Assembly: GCF_037975245.1 (NCBI RefSeq) | Contig: NC_092564.1 | Span: forward strand, 16,260,984 to 16,324,983 | DNA length: 64,000 nucleotides | From: Apostichopus japonicus | Lineage: Eukaryota > Echinodermata > Holothuroidea > Aspidochirotida > Stichopodidae | Direction of reading: 5' to 3' | Shown: positions 1 to 12,900 of the stretch, one piece after another | How positions within the stretch are numbered: the first letter of the stretch is position 1 | How the letters are laid out: every line of letters begins with the position of its first letter | The notes under the pieces: model-generated | The model's database searches: none | Told to the model about the DNA's origin: nothing | The model's input: the letters and a program-made list of their open reading frames with translations, nothing else | Made by a program: the position numbers and the translations under genes

Positions 1-3000
1 TGCCATTTTTCGCTCAAATTTGACGATTTTGTAAGGCTATACTCTTATGATTTTTTCGATTTTCGGCCCAAATCATGACTTTTTAAATTTCTCCGAAAAT
101 CATGCCTAGGCCACATGGGGTCATCTCGACTACCTTAAAGTTAAAAAAGTTGCTACTATGTCGCCCTCACCTGACGAAAAAATATGAAATTTGAATACCA
201 TATCATTATGTCATTTTGCCATGCCATTTTCATATTTCTGGCTTGAAAAAACAGCTTTGGACTCTGCAGAATATCGTTTCCAATCTCCGAGAATCTATTG
301 GGACCATCCTGACCGAAATTTGAAAAGTGCCATTTTTCGCTCAAATTTGACGATTTTGTAAAGCTATACTCTTATGATTTTTTCGATTTTCGGCCCAAAT
401 CATGACTTTTTAAATTTCTCCGAAAATCATGCCTAGGCCACGTGGGGTCATCTCGACTACATTAAAGGTAACAAAGTTGCTACTATGTCGCCCTCACCTG
501 ACGAAAAAAATTGAAATTTGAATACCATATCATTATGTCATTTTGCCATGCCATTTTCATATTTCTGGCTTGAAAAAACAGCTTTGGACTCTGAAGAATA
601 TCGTTTCCAATCTCCGAGAATCTATTGGGACCATCATGACCGAAATTTGAAAAGTGCCATTTTTCGCTCAAATTTGACAATTTTGTAAGGCTATACCCTT
701 ATGATTTTTTCGATTTTCGGCCCAAATCATGACTTTTTAAATTTCTCCGAAAATCATGCCTAGGCCACATGGGGTCATCTCGACTACCTTAAAGTTAAAA
801 AAGTTGCTACTATGTCGCCCTCACCTGACGAAAAAATATGAAATTTGAATACCATATCATTATGTCATTTTGCCATGCCATTTTCATATTTCTGGCTTGA
901 AAAAACAGCTTTGGACTCTGCAGAATATCGTTTCCAATCTCCGAGAATCTATTGGGACCATCCTAACCAAAATTTGAAAAGTGCCATTTTTCGCTCAAAT
1001 TTGACGATTTTGTAAGGCTATACCCTTATGATTTTTTCGATTTTCGGCCCAAATCATGACTTTTTAAATTTCTCCGAAAATCATGCCGAGGCCATGTGGG
1101 GTCATCTCGACTACCTTAAAAGGTAAAAAAGTTGCTATTATGTCGCCCTCACCTGACGAAAAAAAATTGAAATTTGAATACCATATCATTATGTCATTTT
1201 GCCATGCCATTTTCATATTTCTGGCTTGAAAAAACAGCTTTGGACTCGATAGAATATCGTTATCAATCTCCGAGAATCTATTGGGACCATCCTGAACGAA
1301 ATTTGAAAAGTGCCATTTTTCGCTCAAATTTGACGATTTTGTAAGGCTATACCCTTATGATTTTTTCGATTTTCGGCCCAAATCATGACTTTTAAAATTT
1401 CTCCGAAAATCATGCCTAGGCCATGTGGGGTCATCTCGACTACCTTAAAGGTAAAAAAGTTGCTATTATGTCGCCCTCACCTGACGAAAAAAAATTGAAA
1501 TTTGAATACCATATCATTATGTCATTTTGCCGTGCCATTTTCATATTTCTGGCTAGAAAAAACAGCTTTGGAGTCGACAGAATATCGTTATCAATCTCCG
1601 AGAATCTATAGGAACCATCCTGACCGAAATTTGAAAAGTGCCATTTTTCGCTCAAATTTGACGATTTTGTAAGGCTATACCCTTATGATTTTTTCGATTT
1701 TCGGCCCAAATCATGACTTTTTAAATTTCTCCGAAAATCATGCCTAGGCCACATGGGGTCATCTCGACTACCTTAAAGTTAAAAAAGTTGCTATTATGTC
1801 GCCCTCACCTGACGAAAAAATATGAAATTTGAATACCATATCATTATGTCATTTTGCCATGCCATTTTCATATTTCTGGCTTGCAAAAACAGCTTTGGAC
1901 TCTGCAGAATATCGTTTCCAATCTCCGAGACTCTATTGGGACCATCCTGACCGAAATTTGAAAAGTGCCATTTTTCGCTCAAATTTGACAATTTTGTAAG
2001 GCTATACCCTTATGATTTTTTCGATTTTCGGCCCAAATCATGACTTTTTAAATTTCTCCGAAAATCATGCCTAGGCCATGTGGGGTCATCTCGACTACCT
2101 TAAAGGTAACAAAGTTGCTATTATGTCGCCCTCACCTGACGAAAAAAGTATGAAATTTGAATACCATATCATTATGTCATTTTGCCATGCCATTTTCATA
2201 TTTCTGGCTTGAAAAAACAGCTTTGGACTCTGCAGAATATCGTTTCCAATCTCCGAGAATCTATTGGGACCATCCTGACCGAAATTTGAAAAGTGCCATT
2301 TTTCGCTCAAATTTGACGATTTTGTAAAGCTATACTCTTATGATTTTTTCGATTTTCGGCCCAAATCATGACTTTTTAAATTTCTCCGAAAATCATGCCT
2401 AGGCCACGTGGGGTCATCTCGACTACATTAAAGGTAACAAAGTTGCTACTATGTCGCCCTCACCTGACGAAAAAAGTATGAAATTTGAATACCATATCAT
2501 TATGTCATTTTGCCATGCCATTTTCATATTTCTGGCTTGAAAAAACAGCTTTGGACTCTGCAGAATATCGTTTCCAATCTCCGAGAATCTATTGGGACCA
2601 TCCTGACCGAAATTTGAAAAGTGCCATTTTTCGCTCAAATTTGACGATTTTGTAAAGCTATACTCTTATGATTTTTTCGATTTTCGGCCCAAATCATGAC
2701 TTTTTAAATTTCTCCGAAAATCATGCCTAGGCCACATGGGGTCATCTCGACTACCTTAAAGTTAAAAAAGTTGCTACTATGTCGCCCTCACCTGACGAAA
2801 AAATATGAAATTTGAATACCATATCATTATGTCATTTTGCCATGCCATTTTCATATTTCTGGCTTGAAAAAACAGCTTTGGACTCTGCAGAATATCGTTT
2901 CCAATCTCCGAGAATCTATTGGGACCATCCTAACCAAAATTTGAAAAGTGCCATTTTTCGCTCAAATTTGACGATTTTGTAAGGCTATACCCTTATGATT

Positions 3001-6000
3001 TTTTCGATTTTCGGCCCAAATCATGACTTTTCAAATTTCTCCGAAAATCATGCCGAGGCCATGTGGGGTCATCTCGACTACCTTAAAAGGTAAAAAAGTT
3101 GCTATTATGTCGCCCTCACCTGACGAAAAAAAATTGAAATTTGAATACCATATCATTATATCATTTTGCCATGCCATTTTCATATTTCTGGCTTGAAAAA
3201 ACAGCTTTGGACTCGATAGAATATCGTTATCAATCTCCGAGAATCTATTGGGACCATCCTGAACGAAATTTGAAAAGTGCCATTTTTCGCTCAAATTTGA
3301 CGATTTTGTAAGGCTATACTCTTATGATTTTTTCGATTTTCGGCCCAAATCATGACTTTTAAAATTTCTCCGAAAATCATGCCTAGGCCATGTGGGGTCA
3401 TCTCGACTACCTTAAAGGTAAAAAAGTTGCTATTATGTCGCCCTCACCTGACGAAAAAAAATTGAAATTTGAATACCATATCATTATGTCATTTTGCCGT
3501 GCCATTTTCATATTTCTGGCTAGAAAAAACAGCTTTGGAGTCGACAGAATATCGTTATCAATCTCCGAGAATCTATAGGAACCATCCTGACCGAAATTTG
3601 AAAAGTGCCATTTTTCGCTCAAATTTGACGATTTTGTAAGGCTATACCCTTATGATTTTTTCGATTTTCGGCCCAAATCATGACTTTTTAAATTTCTCCG
3701 AAAATCATGCCTAGGCCACATGGGGTCATCTCGACTACCTTAAAGTTAAAAAAGTTGCTATTATGTCGCCCTCACCTGACAAAAAAATATGAAATTTGAA
3801 TACCATATCATTATGTCATTTTGCCATGCCATTTTCATATTTCTGGCTTGCAAAAACAGCTTTGGACTCTGCAGAATATCGTTTCCAATCTCCGAGAATC
3901 TATTTGGACCATCCTGACCGAAATTTGAAAAGTGCCATTTTTCGCTCAAATTTGACAATTTTGTAAGGCTATACCCTTATGATTTTTTCGATTTTCGGAC
4001 CAAATCATGACTTTTTAAATTTCTCCGAAAATCATGCCTAGGCCATGTGGGGTCATCTCGACTACCTTAAAGGTAACAAAGTTGCTATTATGTCGCCCTC
4101 ACCTGACGAAAAAAAATTGAAATTTGAATACCATATCATTATGTCATTTTGCCATGCCATTTTCATATTTCTGGCTTGAAAAAACAGCTTTGGACTCTGC
4201 AGAATATCGTTTCCAATCTCCGAGAATCTATTGGGACCATCCTGACCGAAATTTGAAAAGTGCCATTTTTCGCTCAAATTTGACGATTTTGTAAAGCTAT
4301 ACTCTTATGATTTTTTCGATTTTCGGCCCAAATCATGACTTTTTAAATTTCTCCGAAAATCATGCCTAGGCCACATGGGGTCATCTCGACTACCTTAAAG
4401 TTAAAAAAGTTGCTACTATGTCGCCCTCACCTGACGAAAAAATATGAAATTTGAATACCATATCATTATGTCATTTTGCCATGCCATTTTCATATTTCTG
4501 GCTTGAAAAAACAGCTTTGGACTCTGCAGAATATCGTTTCCAATCTCCGAGAATCTATTGGGACCATCCTAACCAAAATTTAAAAAGTGCCATTTTTCGC
4601 TCAAATTTGACGATTTTGTAAGGCTATACCCTTATGATATTTTCGATTTTCGGCCCAAATCATGACTTTTTAAATTTCTCCGAAAATCATGCCGAGGCCA
4701 TGTGGGGTCATCTCGACTACCTTAAAAGGTAAAAAAGTTGCTATTATGTCGCCCTCACCTGACGAAAAAAAATTGAAATTTGAATACCATATCATTATGT
4801 CATTTTGCCATGCCATTTTCATATTTCTGGCTTGAAAAAACAGCTTTGGACTCGATAGAATATCGTTATCAATCTCCGAGAATCTATTGGGACCATCCTG
4901 AACGAAATTTGAAAAGTGCCATTTTTCGCTCAAATTTGACGATTTTGTAAGGCTATACCCTTATGATTTTTTCGATTTTCGGCCCAAATCATGACTTTTA
5001 AAATTTCTCCGAAAATCATGCCTAGGCCATGTGGGGTCATCTCGACTACCTTAAAGGTAAAAAAGTTGCTATTATGTCGCCCTCACCTGACGAAAAAAAA
5101 TTGAAATTTGAATACCATATCATTATGTCATTTTGCCGTGCCATTTTCATATTTCTGGCTAGAAAAAACAGCTTTGGAGTCGACAGAATATCGTTATCAA
5201 TCTCCGAGAATCTATAGGAACCATCCTGACCGAAATTTGAAAAGTGCCATTTTTCGCTCAAATTTGACGATTTTGTAAGGCTATACCCTTATGATTTTTT
5301 CGATTTTCGGCCCAAATCATGACTTTTTAAATTTCTCCGAAAATCATGCCTAGGCCACATGGGGTCATCTCGACTACCTTAAAGTTAAAAAAGTTGCTAT
5401 TATGTCGCCCTCACCTGACGAAAAAATATGAAATTTGAATACCATATCATTATGTCATTTTGCCATGCCATTTTCATATTTCTGGCTTGCAAAAACAGCT
5501 TTGGAGTCGACAGAATATCGTTATCAATCTCCGAGAATCTATAGGAACCATCCTGACCGAAATTTGAAAAGTGCCATTTTTCGCTCAAATTTGACGATTT
5601 TGTAAGGCTATACCCTTATGATTTTTTCGATTTTCGGCCCAAATCATGACTTTTTAAATTTCTCCGAAAATCATGCCTAGGCCACATGGGGTCATCTCGA
5701 CTACCTTAAAGTTAAAAAAGTTGCTATTATGTCGCCCTCACCTGACGAAAAAATATGAAATTTGAATACCATATCATTATGTCATTTTGCCATGCCATTT
5801 TCATATTTCTGGCTTGCAAAAACAGCTTTGGACTCTGCAGAATATCGTTTCCAATCTCCGAGAATCTATTGGGACCATCCTGACCGAAATTTGAAAAGTG
5901 CCATTTTTCGCTCAAATTTGACAATTTTGTAAGGCTATACCCTTATGATTTTTTCGATTTTCGGCCCAAATCATGACTTTTTAAATTTCTCCGAAAATCA

Positions 6001-6600
6001 TGCCTAGGCCATGTGGGGTCATCTCGACTACCTTAAAGGTAACAAAGTTGCTATTATGTCGCCCTCACCTGACGAAAAAAGTATGAAATTTGAATACCAT
6101 ATCATTATGTCATTTTGCCATGCCATTTTCATATTTCTGGCTTGAAAAAACAGCTTTGGACTCTGCAGAATATCGTTTCCAATCTCCGAGAATCTATTGG
6201 GACCATCCTGACCGAAATTTGAAAAGTGCCATTTTTCGCTCAAATTTGACGATTTTGTAAAGCTATACTCTTATGATTTTTTCGATTTTCGGCCCAAATC
6301 ATGACTTTTTAAATTTCTCCGAAAATCATGCCTAGGCCACGTGGGGTCATCTCGACTACATTAAAGGTAACAAAGTTGCTACTATGTCGCCCTCACCTGA
6401 CGAAAAAAATTGAAATTTGAATACCATATCATTATGTCATTTTGCCATGCCATTTTCATATTTCTGGCTTGAAAAAACAGCTTTGGACTCTGCAGAATAT
6501 CGTTTCCAATCTCCGAGAATCTATTGGGACCATCATGACCGAAATTTGAAAAGTGCCATTTTTCGCTCAAATTTGACGATTTTGTAAAGCTATACTCTTA
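1..6600. repeat. Satellite higher-order block with 1,967/1,639-bp spacing
   Basis: Marker monomers recur as sets. The variant with GCCGAGGCC and a GATAG core is seen at 1064, 3031 and 4670. The following variant (GTGCC, GGCTAG, GTCGACAG, TATAGGAACC) is seen at 1440, 3407 and 5046. Spacings are 1,967 bp (six monomers) then 1,639 bp (five monomers), so the sets differ by one monomer. This points to unequal exchange inside a higher-order unit. Block edges are approximate. Confidence 0.85.
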
Positions 6601-6682
6601 TGATTTTTTCGATTTTCGGCCCAAATCATGACTTTTTAAATTTCTCCGAAAATCATGCCTAGGCCACATGGGGTCATCTCGA

Positions 6683-9600
6683 CTACCTTAAAGTTAAAAA
6701 AGTTGCTATTATGTCGCCCTCACCTGACGAAAAAAAATTGAAATTTGAATACCATATCATTATGTCATTTTGCCATGCCATTTTCATATTTCTGGCTTGC
6801 AAAAACAGCTTTGGACTCTGCAGAATATCGTTTCCAATCTCCGAGAATCTATTGGGACCATCCTGACCGAAATTTGAAAAGTGCCATTTTTCGCTCAAAT
6901 TTGACGATTTTGTAAGGCTATACCCTTATGATTTTTTCGATTTTCGGCCCAAATCATGACTTTTTAAATTTCTCCGAAAATCATGCCTAGGCCATGTGGG
7001 GTCATCTCGACTACCTTAAAAGGTAAAAAAGTTGCTATTATGTCGCCCTCACCTGACGAAAAAAGTATGAAATTTGATATATCATTATGTCATTTTGCCA
7101 TGCCATTTTCATATTTCTGGCTTGAAAAAACAGCTTTGGACTCTGCAGAATATCGTTTCCACTCTCCGAGAATCTATTGGGACCATCATGACCGAAATTT
7201 GAAAAGTGCCATTTTTCGCTCAAATTTGACAATTTTGTAAGGCTATACCCTTATGATTTTTTCGATTTTCGGCCCAAATCATGACTTTTTAAATTTCTCC
7301 GAAAATCATGCCTAGGCCACGTGGGGTCATCTCGACTACATTAAAGGTAACAAAGTTGCTACTATGTCGCCCTCACCTGACGAAAAAAATTGAAATTTGA
7401 ATACCATATCATTATGTCATTTTGCCATGCCATTTTCATATTTCTGGCTTGAAAAAACAGCTTTGGACTCTGCAGAATATCGTTTCCAATCTCCGAGAAT
7501 CTATTGGGACCATCCTGACCGAAATTTGAAAAGTGCCATTTTTCGCTCAAATTTGACGATTTTGTAAAGCTATACTCTTATGATTTTTTCGATTTTCGGC
7601 CCAAATCATGACTTTTTAAATTTCTCCGAAAATCATGCCTAGGCCACGTGGGGTCATCTCGACTACATTAAAGGTAACAAAGTTGCTACTATGTCGCCCT
7701 CACCTGACGAAAAAAATTGAAATTTGAATACCATATCATTATGTCATTTTGCCATGCCATTTTCATATTTCTGGCTTGAAAAAACAGCTTTGGACTCTGA
7801 AGAATATCGTTTCCAATCTCCGAGAATCTATTGGGACCATCATGACCGAAATTTGAAAAGTGCCATTTTTCGCTCAAATTTGACAATTTTGTAAGGCTAT
7901 ACCCTTATGATTTTTTCGATTTTCGGACCAAATCATGACTTTTTAAATTTCTCCGAAAATCATGCCTAGGCCACATGGGGTCATCTCGACTACCTTAAAG
8001 TTAAAAAAGTTGCTATTATGTCGCCCTCACCTGACGAAAAAATATGAAATTTGAATACCATATCATTATGTCATTTTGCCATGCCATTTTCATATTTCTG
8101 GCTTGAAAAAACAGCTTTGGACTCTGCAGAATATCGTTTCCAATCTCCGAGAATCTATTGGGACCATCATGACCGAAATTTGAAAAGTGCCATTTTTCGC
8201 TCAAATTTGACGATTTTGTAAAGCTATACTCTTATGATTTTTTCGATTTTCGGCCCAAATCATGACTTTTTAAATTTCTCCGAAAATCATGCCTAGGCCA
8301 CATGGGGTCATCTCGACTACCTTAAAGTTAAAAAAGTTGCTATTATGTCGCCCTCACCTGACGAAAAAAAATTGAAATTTGAATACCATATCATTATGTC
8401 TTTTTGCCATGCCATTTTCATATTTCTGGCTGGCAAAAACAGCTTTGGACTCTGCAGAATATCGTTTCCAATCTCCGAGAATCTATTGGGACCATCCTGA
8501 CCGAAATTTGAAAAGTGCCATTTTTCGCTCAAATTTGACGATTTTGTAAGGCTATACCCTTATGATTTTTTCGATTTTCGGCCCAAATCATGACTTTTTA
8601 AATTTCTCCGAAAATCATGCCTAGGCCATGTGGGGTCATCTCGACTACCTTAAAAGGTAAAAAAGTTGCTATTATGTCGCCCTCACCTGACGAAAAAAGT
8701 ATGAAATTTGATATATCATTATGTCATTTTGCCATGCCATTTTCATATTTCTGGCTTGAAAAAACAGCTTTGGACTCTGCAGAATATCGTTTCCACTCTC
8801 CGAGAATCTATTGGGACCATCATGACCGAAATTTGAAAAGTGCCATTTTTCGCTCAAATTTGACAATTTTGTAAGGCTATACCCTTATGATTTTTTCGAT
8901 TTTCGGCCCAAATCATGACTTTTTAAATTTCTCCGAAAATCATGCCTAGGCCACGTGGGGTCATCTCGACTACATTAAAGGTAACAAAGTTGCTACTATG
9001 TCGCCCTCACCTGACGAAAAAAATTGAAATTTGAATACCATATCATTATGTCATTTTGCCATGCCATTTTCATATTTCTGGCTTGAAAAAACAGCTTTGG
9101 ACTCTGCAGAATATCGTTTCCAATCTCCGAGAATCTATTGGGACCATCCTGACCGAAATTTGAAAAGTGCCATTTTTCGCTCAAATTTGACGATTTTGTA
9201 AAGCTATACTCTTATGATTTTTTCGATTTTCGGCCCAAATCATGACTTTTTAAATTTCTCCGAAAATCATGCCTAGGCCACGTGGGGTCATCTCGACTAC
9301 ATTAAAGGTAACAAAGTTGCTACTATGTCGCCCTCACCTGACGAAAAAAATTGAAATTTGAATACCATATCATTATGTCATTTTGCCATGCCATTTTCAT
9401 ATTTCTGGCTTGAAAAAACAGCTTTGGACTCTGAAGAATATCGTTTCCAATCTCCGAGAATCTATTGGGACCATCATGACCGAAATTTGAAAAGTGCCAT
9501 TTTTCGCTCAAATTTGACAATTTTGTAAGGCTATACCCTTATGATTTTTTCGATTTTCGGACCAAATCATGACTTTTTAAATTTCTCCGAAAATCATGCC

Positions 9601-9960
9601 TAGGCCACATGGGGTCATCTCGACTACCTTAAAGTTAAAAAAGTTGCTATTATGTCGCCCTCACCTGACGAAAAAATATGAAATTTGAATACCATATCAT
9701 TATGTCATTTTGCCATGCCATTTTCATATTTCTGGCTTGAAAAAACAGCTTTGGACCCTGAAGAATATCGTTTCCAATCTCCGAGAATCTATTGGGACCA
9801 TCATGACCGAAATTTGAAAAGTGCCATTTTTCGCTCAAATTTGACGATTTTGTAAGGCTATACCCTTATGATTTTTTCGATTTTCGGCCCAAATCATGAC
9901 TTTTTAAATTTCTCCGAAAATCATGCCTAGGCCATGTGGGGTCATCTCGACTACCTTAAA
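6683..9960. repeat. Satellite five-monomer higher-order repeat (1,634 bp)
   Basis: Five consecutive monomers starting near 6683, 7038, 7362, 7689 and 8016 are repeated in the same order near 8317, 8672, 8996, 9323 and 9650, each 1,634 bp on. The marker is a short monomer whose GAATACCATATC segment is reduced to GATATATC (7073 and 8707). The two sets differ at scattered bases. Confidence 0.85.
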
Positions 9961-12900
9961 GTTAAAAAAGTTGCTATTATGTCGCCCTCACCTGACGAAA
10001 AAATATGAAATTTGAATACCATATCATTATGTCATTTTGCCATGCCATTTTCATATTTCTGGCTTGAAAAAACAGCTTTGGAAATATCGTTTCCAATCTC
10101 CGAGAATCTATTGGGACCATCATGACCGAAATTTGAAAAGTGCCATTTTTCGCTCAAATTTGACGATTTTGTAAGGTTCATACCCTTATGATTTTTTCGA
10201 TTTTCGGCCCAAATCATGACTTTTTAAATTTCTCCGAAAATCATGCCTAGGCCATGTGGGGTCATCTCGACTACCTTAAAAGGTAAAAAAGTTGCTATTA
10301 TGTCGCCCTCACCTGACGAAAAAAAATTGAAATTTGAATACCATATCATTATGTCATTTTGCCATGCCATTTTCATATTTCTGGCTTGAAAAAACAGCTT
10401 TGGACTCTGCAGAATATCGTTTCCACTCTCCGAGAATCTATTGGGACCATCATGACCGAAATTTGAAAAGTGCCATTTTTCGCTCAAATTTGACAATTTT
10501 GTAAGGCTATACCCTTATGATTTTTTCGATTTTCGGCCCAAATCATGACTTTTTAAATTTCTCCGAAAATCATGCCTAGGCCACGTGGGGTCATCTCGAC
10601 TACATTAAAGGTAAAAAAGTTGATACTATGTCGCCCTCACCTGACGAAAAAAATTGAAATTTGAATACCATATCATTATGTCATTTTGCCATGCCATTTT
10701 CATATTTCTGGCTTGAAAAAACAGCTTTGGACTCTGAAGAATATCGTTTCCACTCTCCGAGAATCTATTGGGACCATCATGACCGAAATTTGAAAAGTGC
10801 CATTTTTCGCTCAAATTTGACAATTTTGTAAGGCTATACCCTTATGATTTTTTCGATTTTCGGACCAAATCATGACTTTTTAAATTTCTCCGAAAATCAT
10901 GCCTAGGCCATGTGGGGTCATCTCGACTACCTTAAAAGGTAAAAAAGTTGCTATTATGTCGCCCTCACCTGACGAAAAAAAATTGAAATTTGAATACCAT
11001 ATCATTATGTCATTTTGCCATGCCATTTTCATATTTCTGGCTTGAAAAAACAGCTTTGGACTCGATAGAATATCGTTTCCACTCTCCGAGAATCTATTGG
11101 GACCATCATGACCGAAATTTGAAAAGTGCCATTTTTCGCTCAAATTTGACAATTTTGTAAGGCTATACCCTTATGATTTTCTCGATTTTCGGCCCAAATC
11201 ATGACTTTTTAAATTTCTCCGAAAATCATGCCTAGGCCACGTGGGGTCATCTCGACTACATTAAAGGTAACAAAGTTGCTACTATGTCGCCCTCACCTGA
11301 CGAAAAAAATTGAAATTTGAATACCATATCATTATGTCATTTTGCCATGCCATTTTCATATTTCTGGCTTGAAAAAACAGCTTTGGACTCTGCAGAATAT
11401 CGTTTCCAATCTCCGAGAATCTATTGGGACCATCATGACCGAAATTTGAAAAGTGCCATTTTTCGCTCAAATTTGACAATCTTGTAAGGCTATACCCTTA
11501 TGATTTTTTCGATTTTCGGACCAAATCATGACTTTTTAAATTTCTCCGAAAATCATGCCTAGGCCACATGGGGTCATCTCGACTACCTTAAAGTTAAAAA
11601 AGTTGCTATTATGTCGCCCTCACCTGACGAAAAAATATGAAATTTGAATACCATATCATTATGTCATTTTGCCATGCCATTTTCATATTTCTGGCTTGAA
11701 AAAAACAGCTTTGGACTCTGCAGAATATCGTTTCCAATCTCCGAGAATCTATTGGGACCATCATGACCGAAATTTGAAAAGTGCCATTTTTCGCTCAAAT
11801 TTGACGATTTTGTAAGGCTATACCCTTATGATTTTTTCGATTTTCGGACCAAATCATGACTTTTTAAATTTCTCCGAAAATCATGCCTAGGCCATGTGGG
11901 GTCATCTCGACTACCTTAAAAGGTAAAAAAGTTGCTACTATGTCGCCCTCACCTGACGAAAAAAAATTGAAATTTGAATACCATATCATTATGTCATTTT
12001 GCCATGCCATTTTCATATTTCTGGCTTGAAAAAACAGCTTTGGACTCTGCAGAATATCGTTTCCACTCTCCGAGAATCTATTGGGACCATCATGACCGAA
12101 ATTTGAAAAGTGCCATTTTTCGCTCAAATTTGACAATTTTGTAAGGCCTTATGATTTTTTCGATTTTCGGACCAAATCATGACTTTTTAAATTTCTCAGA
12201 AAATCATGCCTAGGCCACATGGGGTCATCTCGACTACCTTAAAGTTAAAAAAGTTGCTATTATGTCGCCCTCACCTGACGAAAAAATATGAAATTTGAAT
12301 ACCATATCATTATGTCATTTTGCCATGCCATTTTCATATTTCTGGCTTGAAAAAACAGCTTTGGACTCTGAAGAATATCGTTTCCAATCTCCGAGAATCT
12401 ATTGGGACCATCATGACCGAAATTTGAAAAGTGCCATTTTTCGCTCAAATTTGACAATTTTGTAAGGCTATACCCTTATGATTTTTTCGATTTTCGGACC
12501 AAATCATGACTTTTTAAATTTCTCCGAAAATCATGCCTAGGCCACATGGGGTCATCTCGACTACCTTAAAGTTAAAAAAGTTGCTATTATGTCGCCCTCA
12601 CCTGACGAAAAAATATGAAATTTGAATACCATATCATTATGTCATTTTGCCATGCCATTTTCATATTTCTGGCTTGAAAAAACAGCTTTGGACTCTGCAG
12701 AATATCGTTTCCAATCTCCGAGAATCTATTGGGACCATCCTGACCGAAATTTGAAAAGTGCCATTTTTCGCTCAAATTTGACGATTTTGTAAGGCTATAC
12801 CCTTATGATTTTTTCGATTTTCGGCCCAAATCATGACTTTTTAAATTTCTCCGAAAATCATGCCTAGGCCATGTGGGGTCATCTCGACTACCTTAAAAGG

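Noticed and set aside
45-75. CENP-B-box-like match in the TTTCGATTTTCGG region of the monomer
   Set aside because: The essential bases of the box (TTCG-N4-A-N2-CGGG) do not line up.
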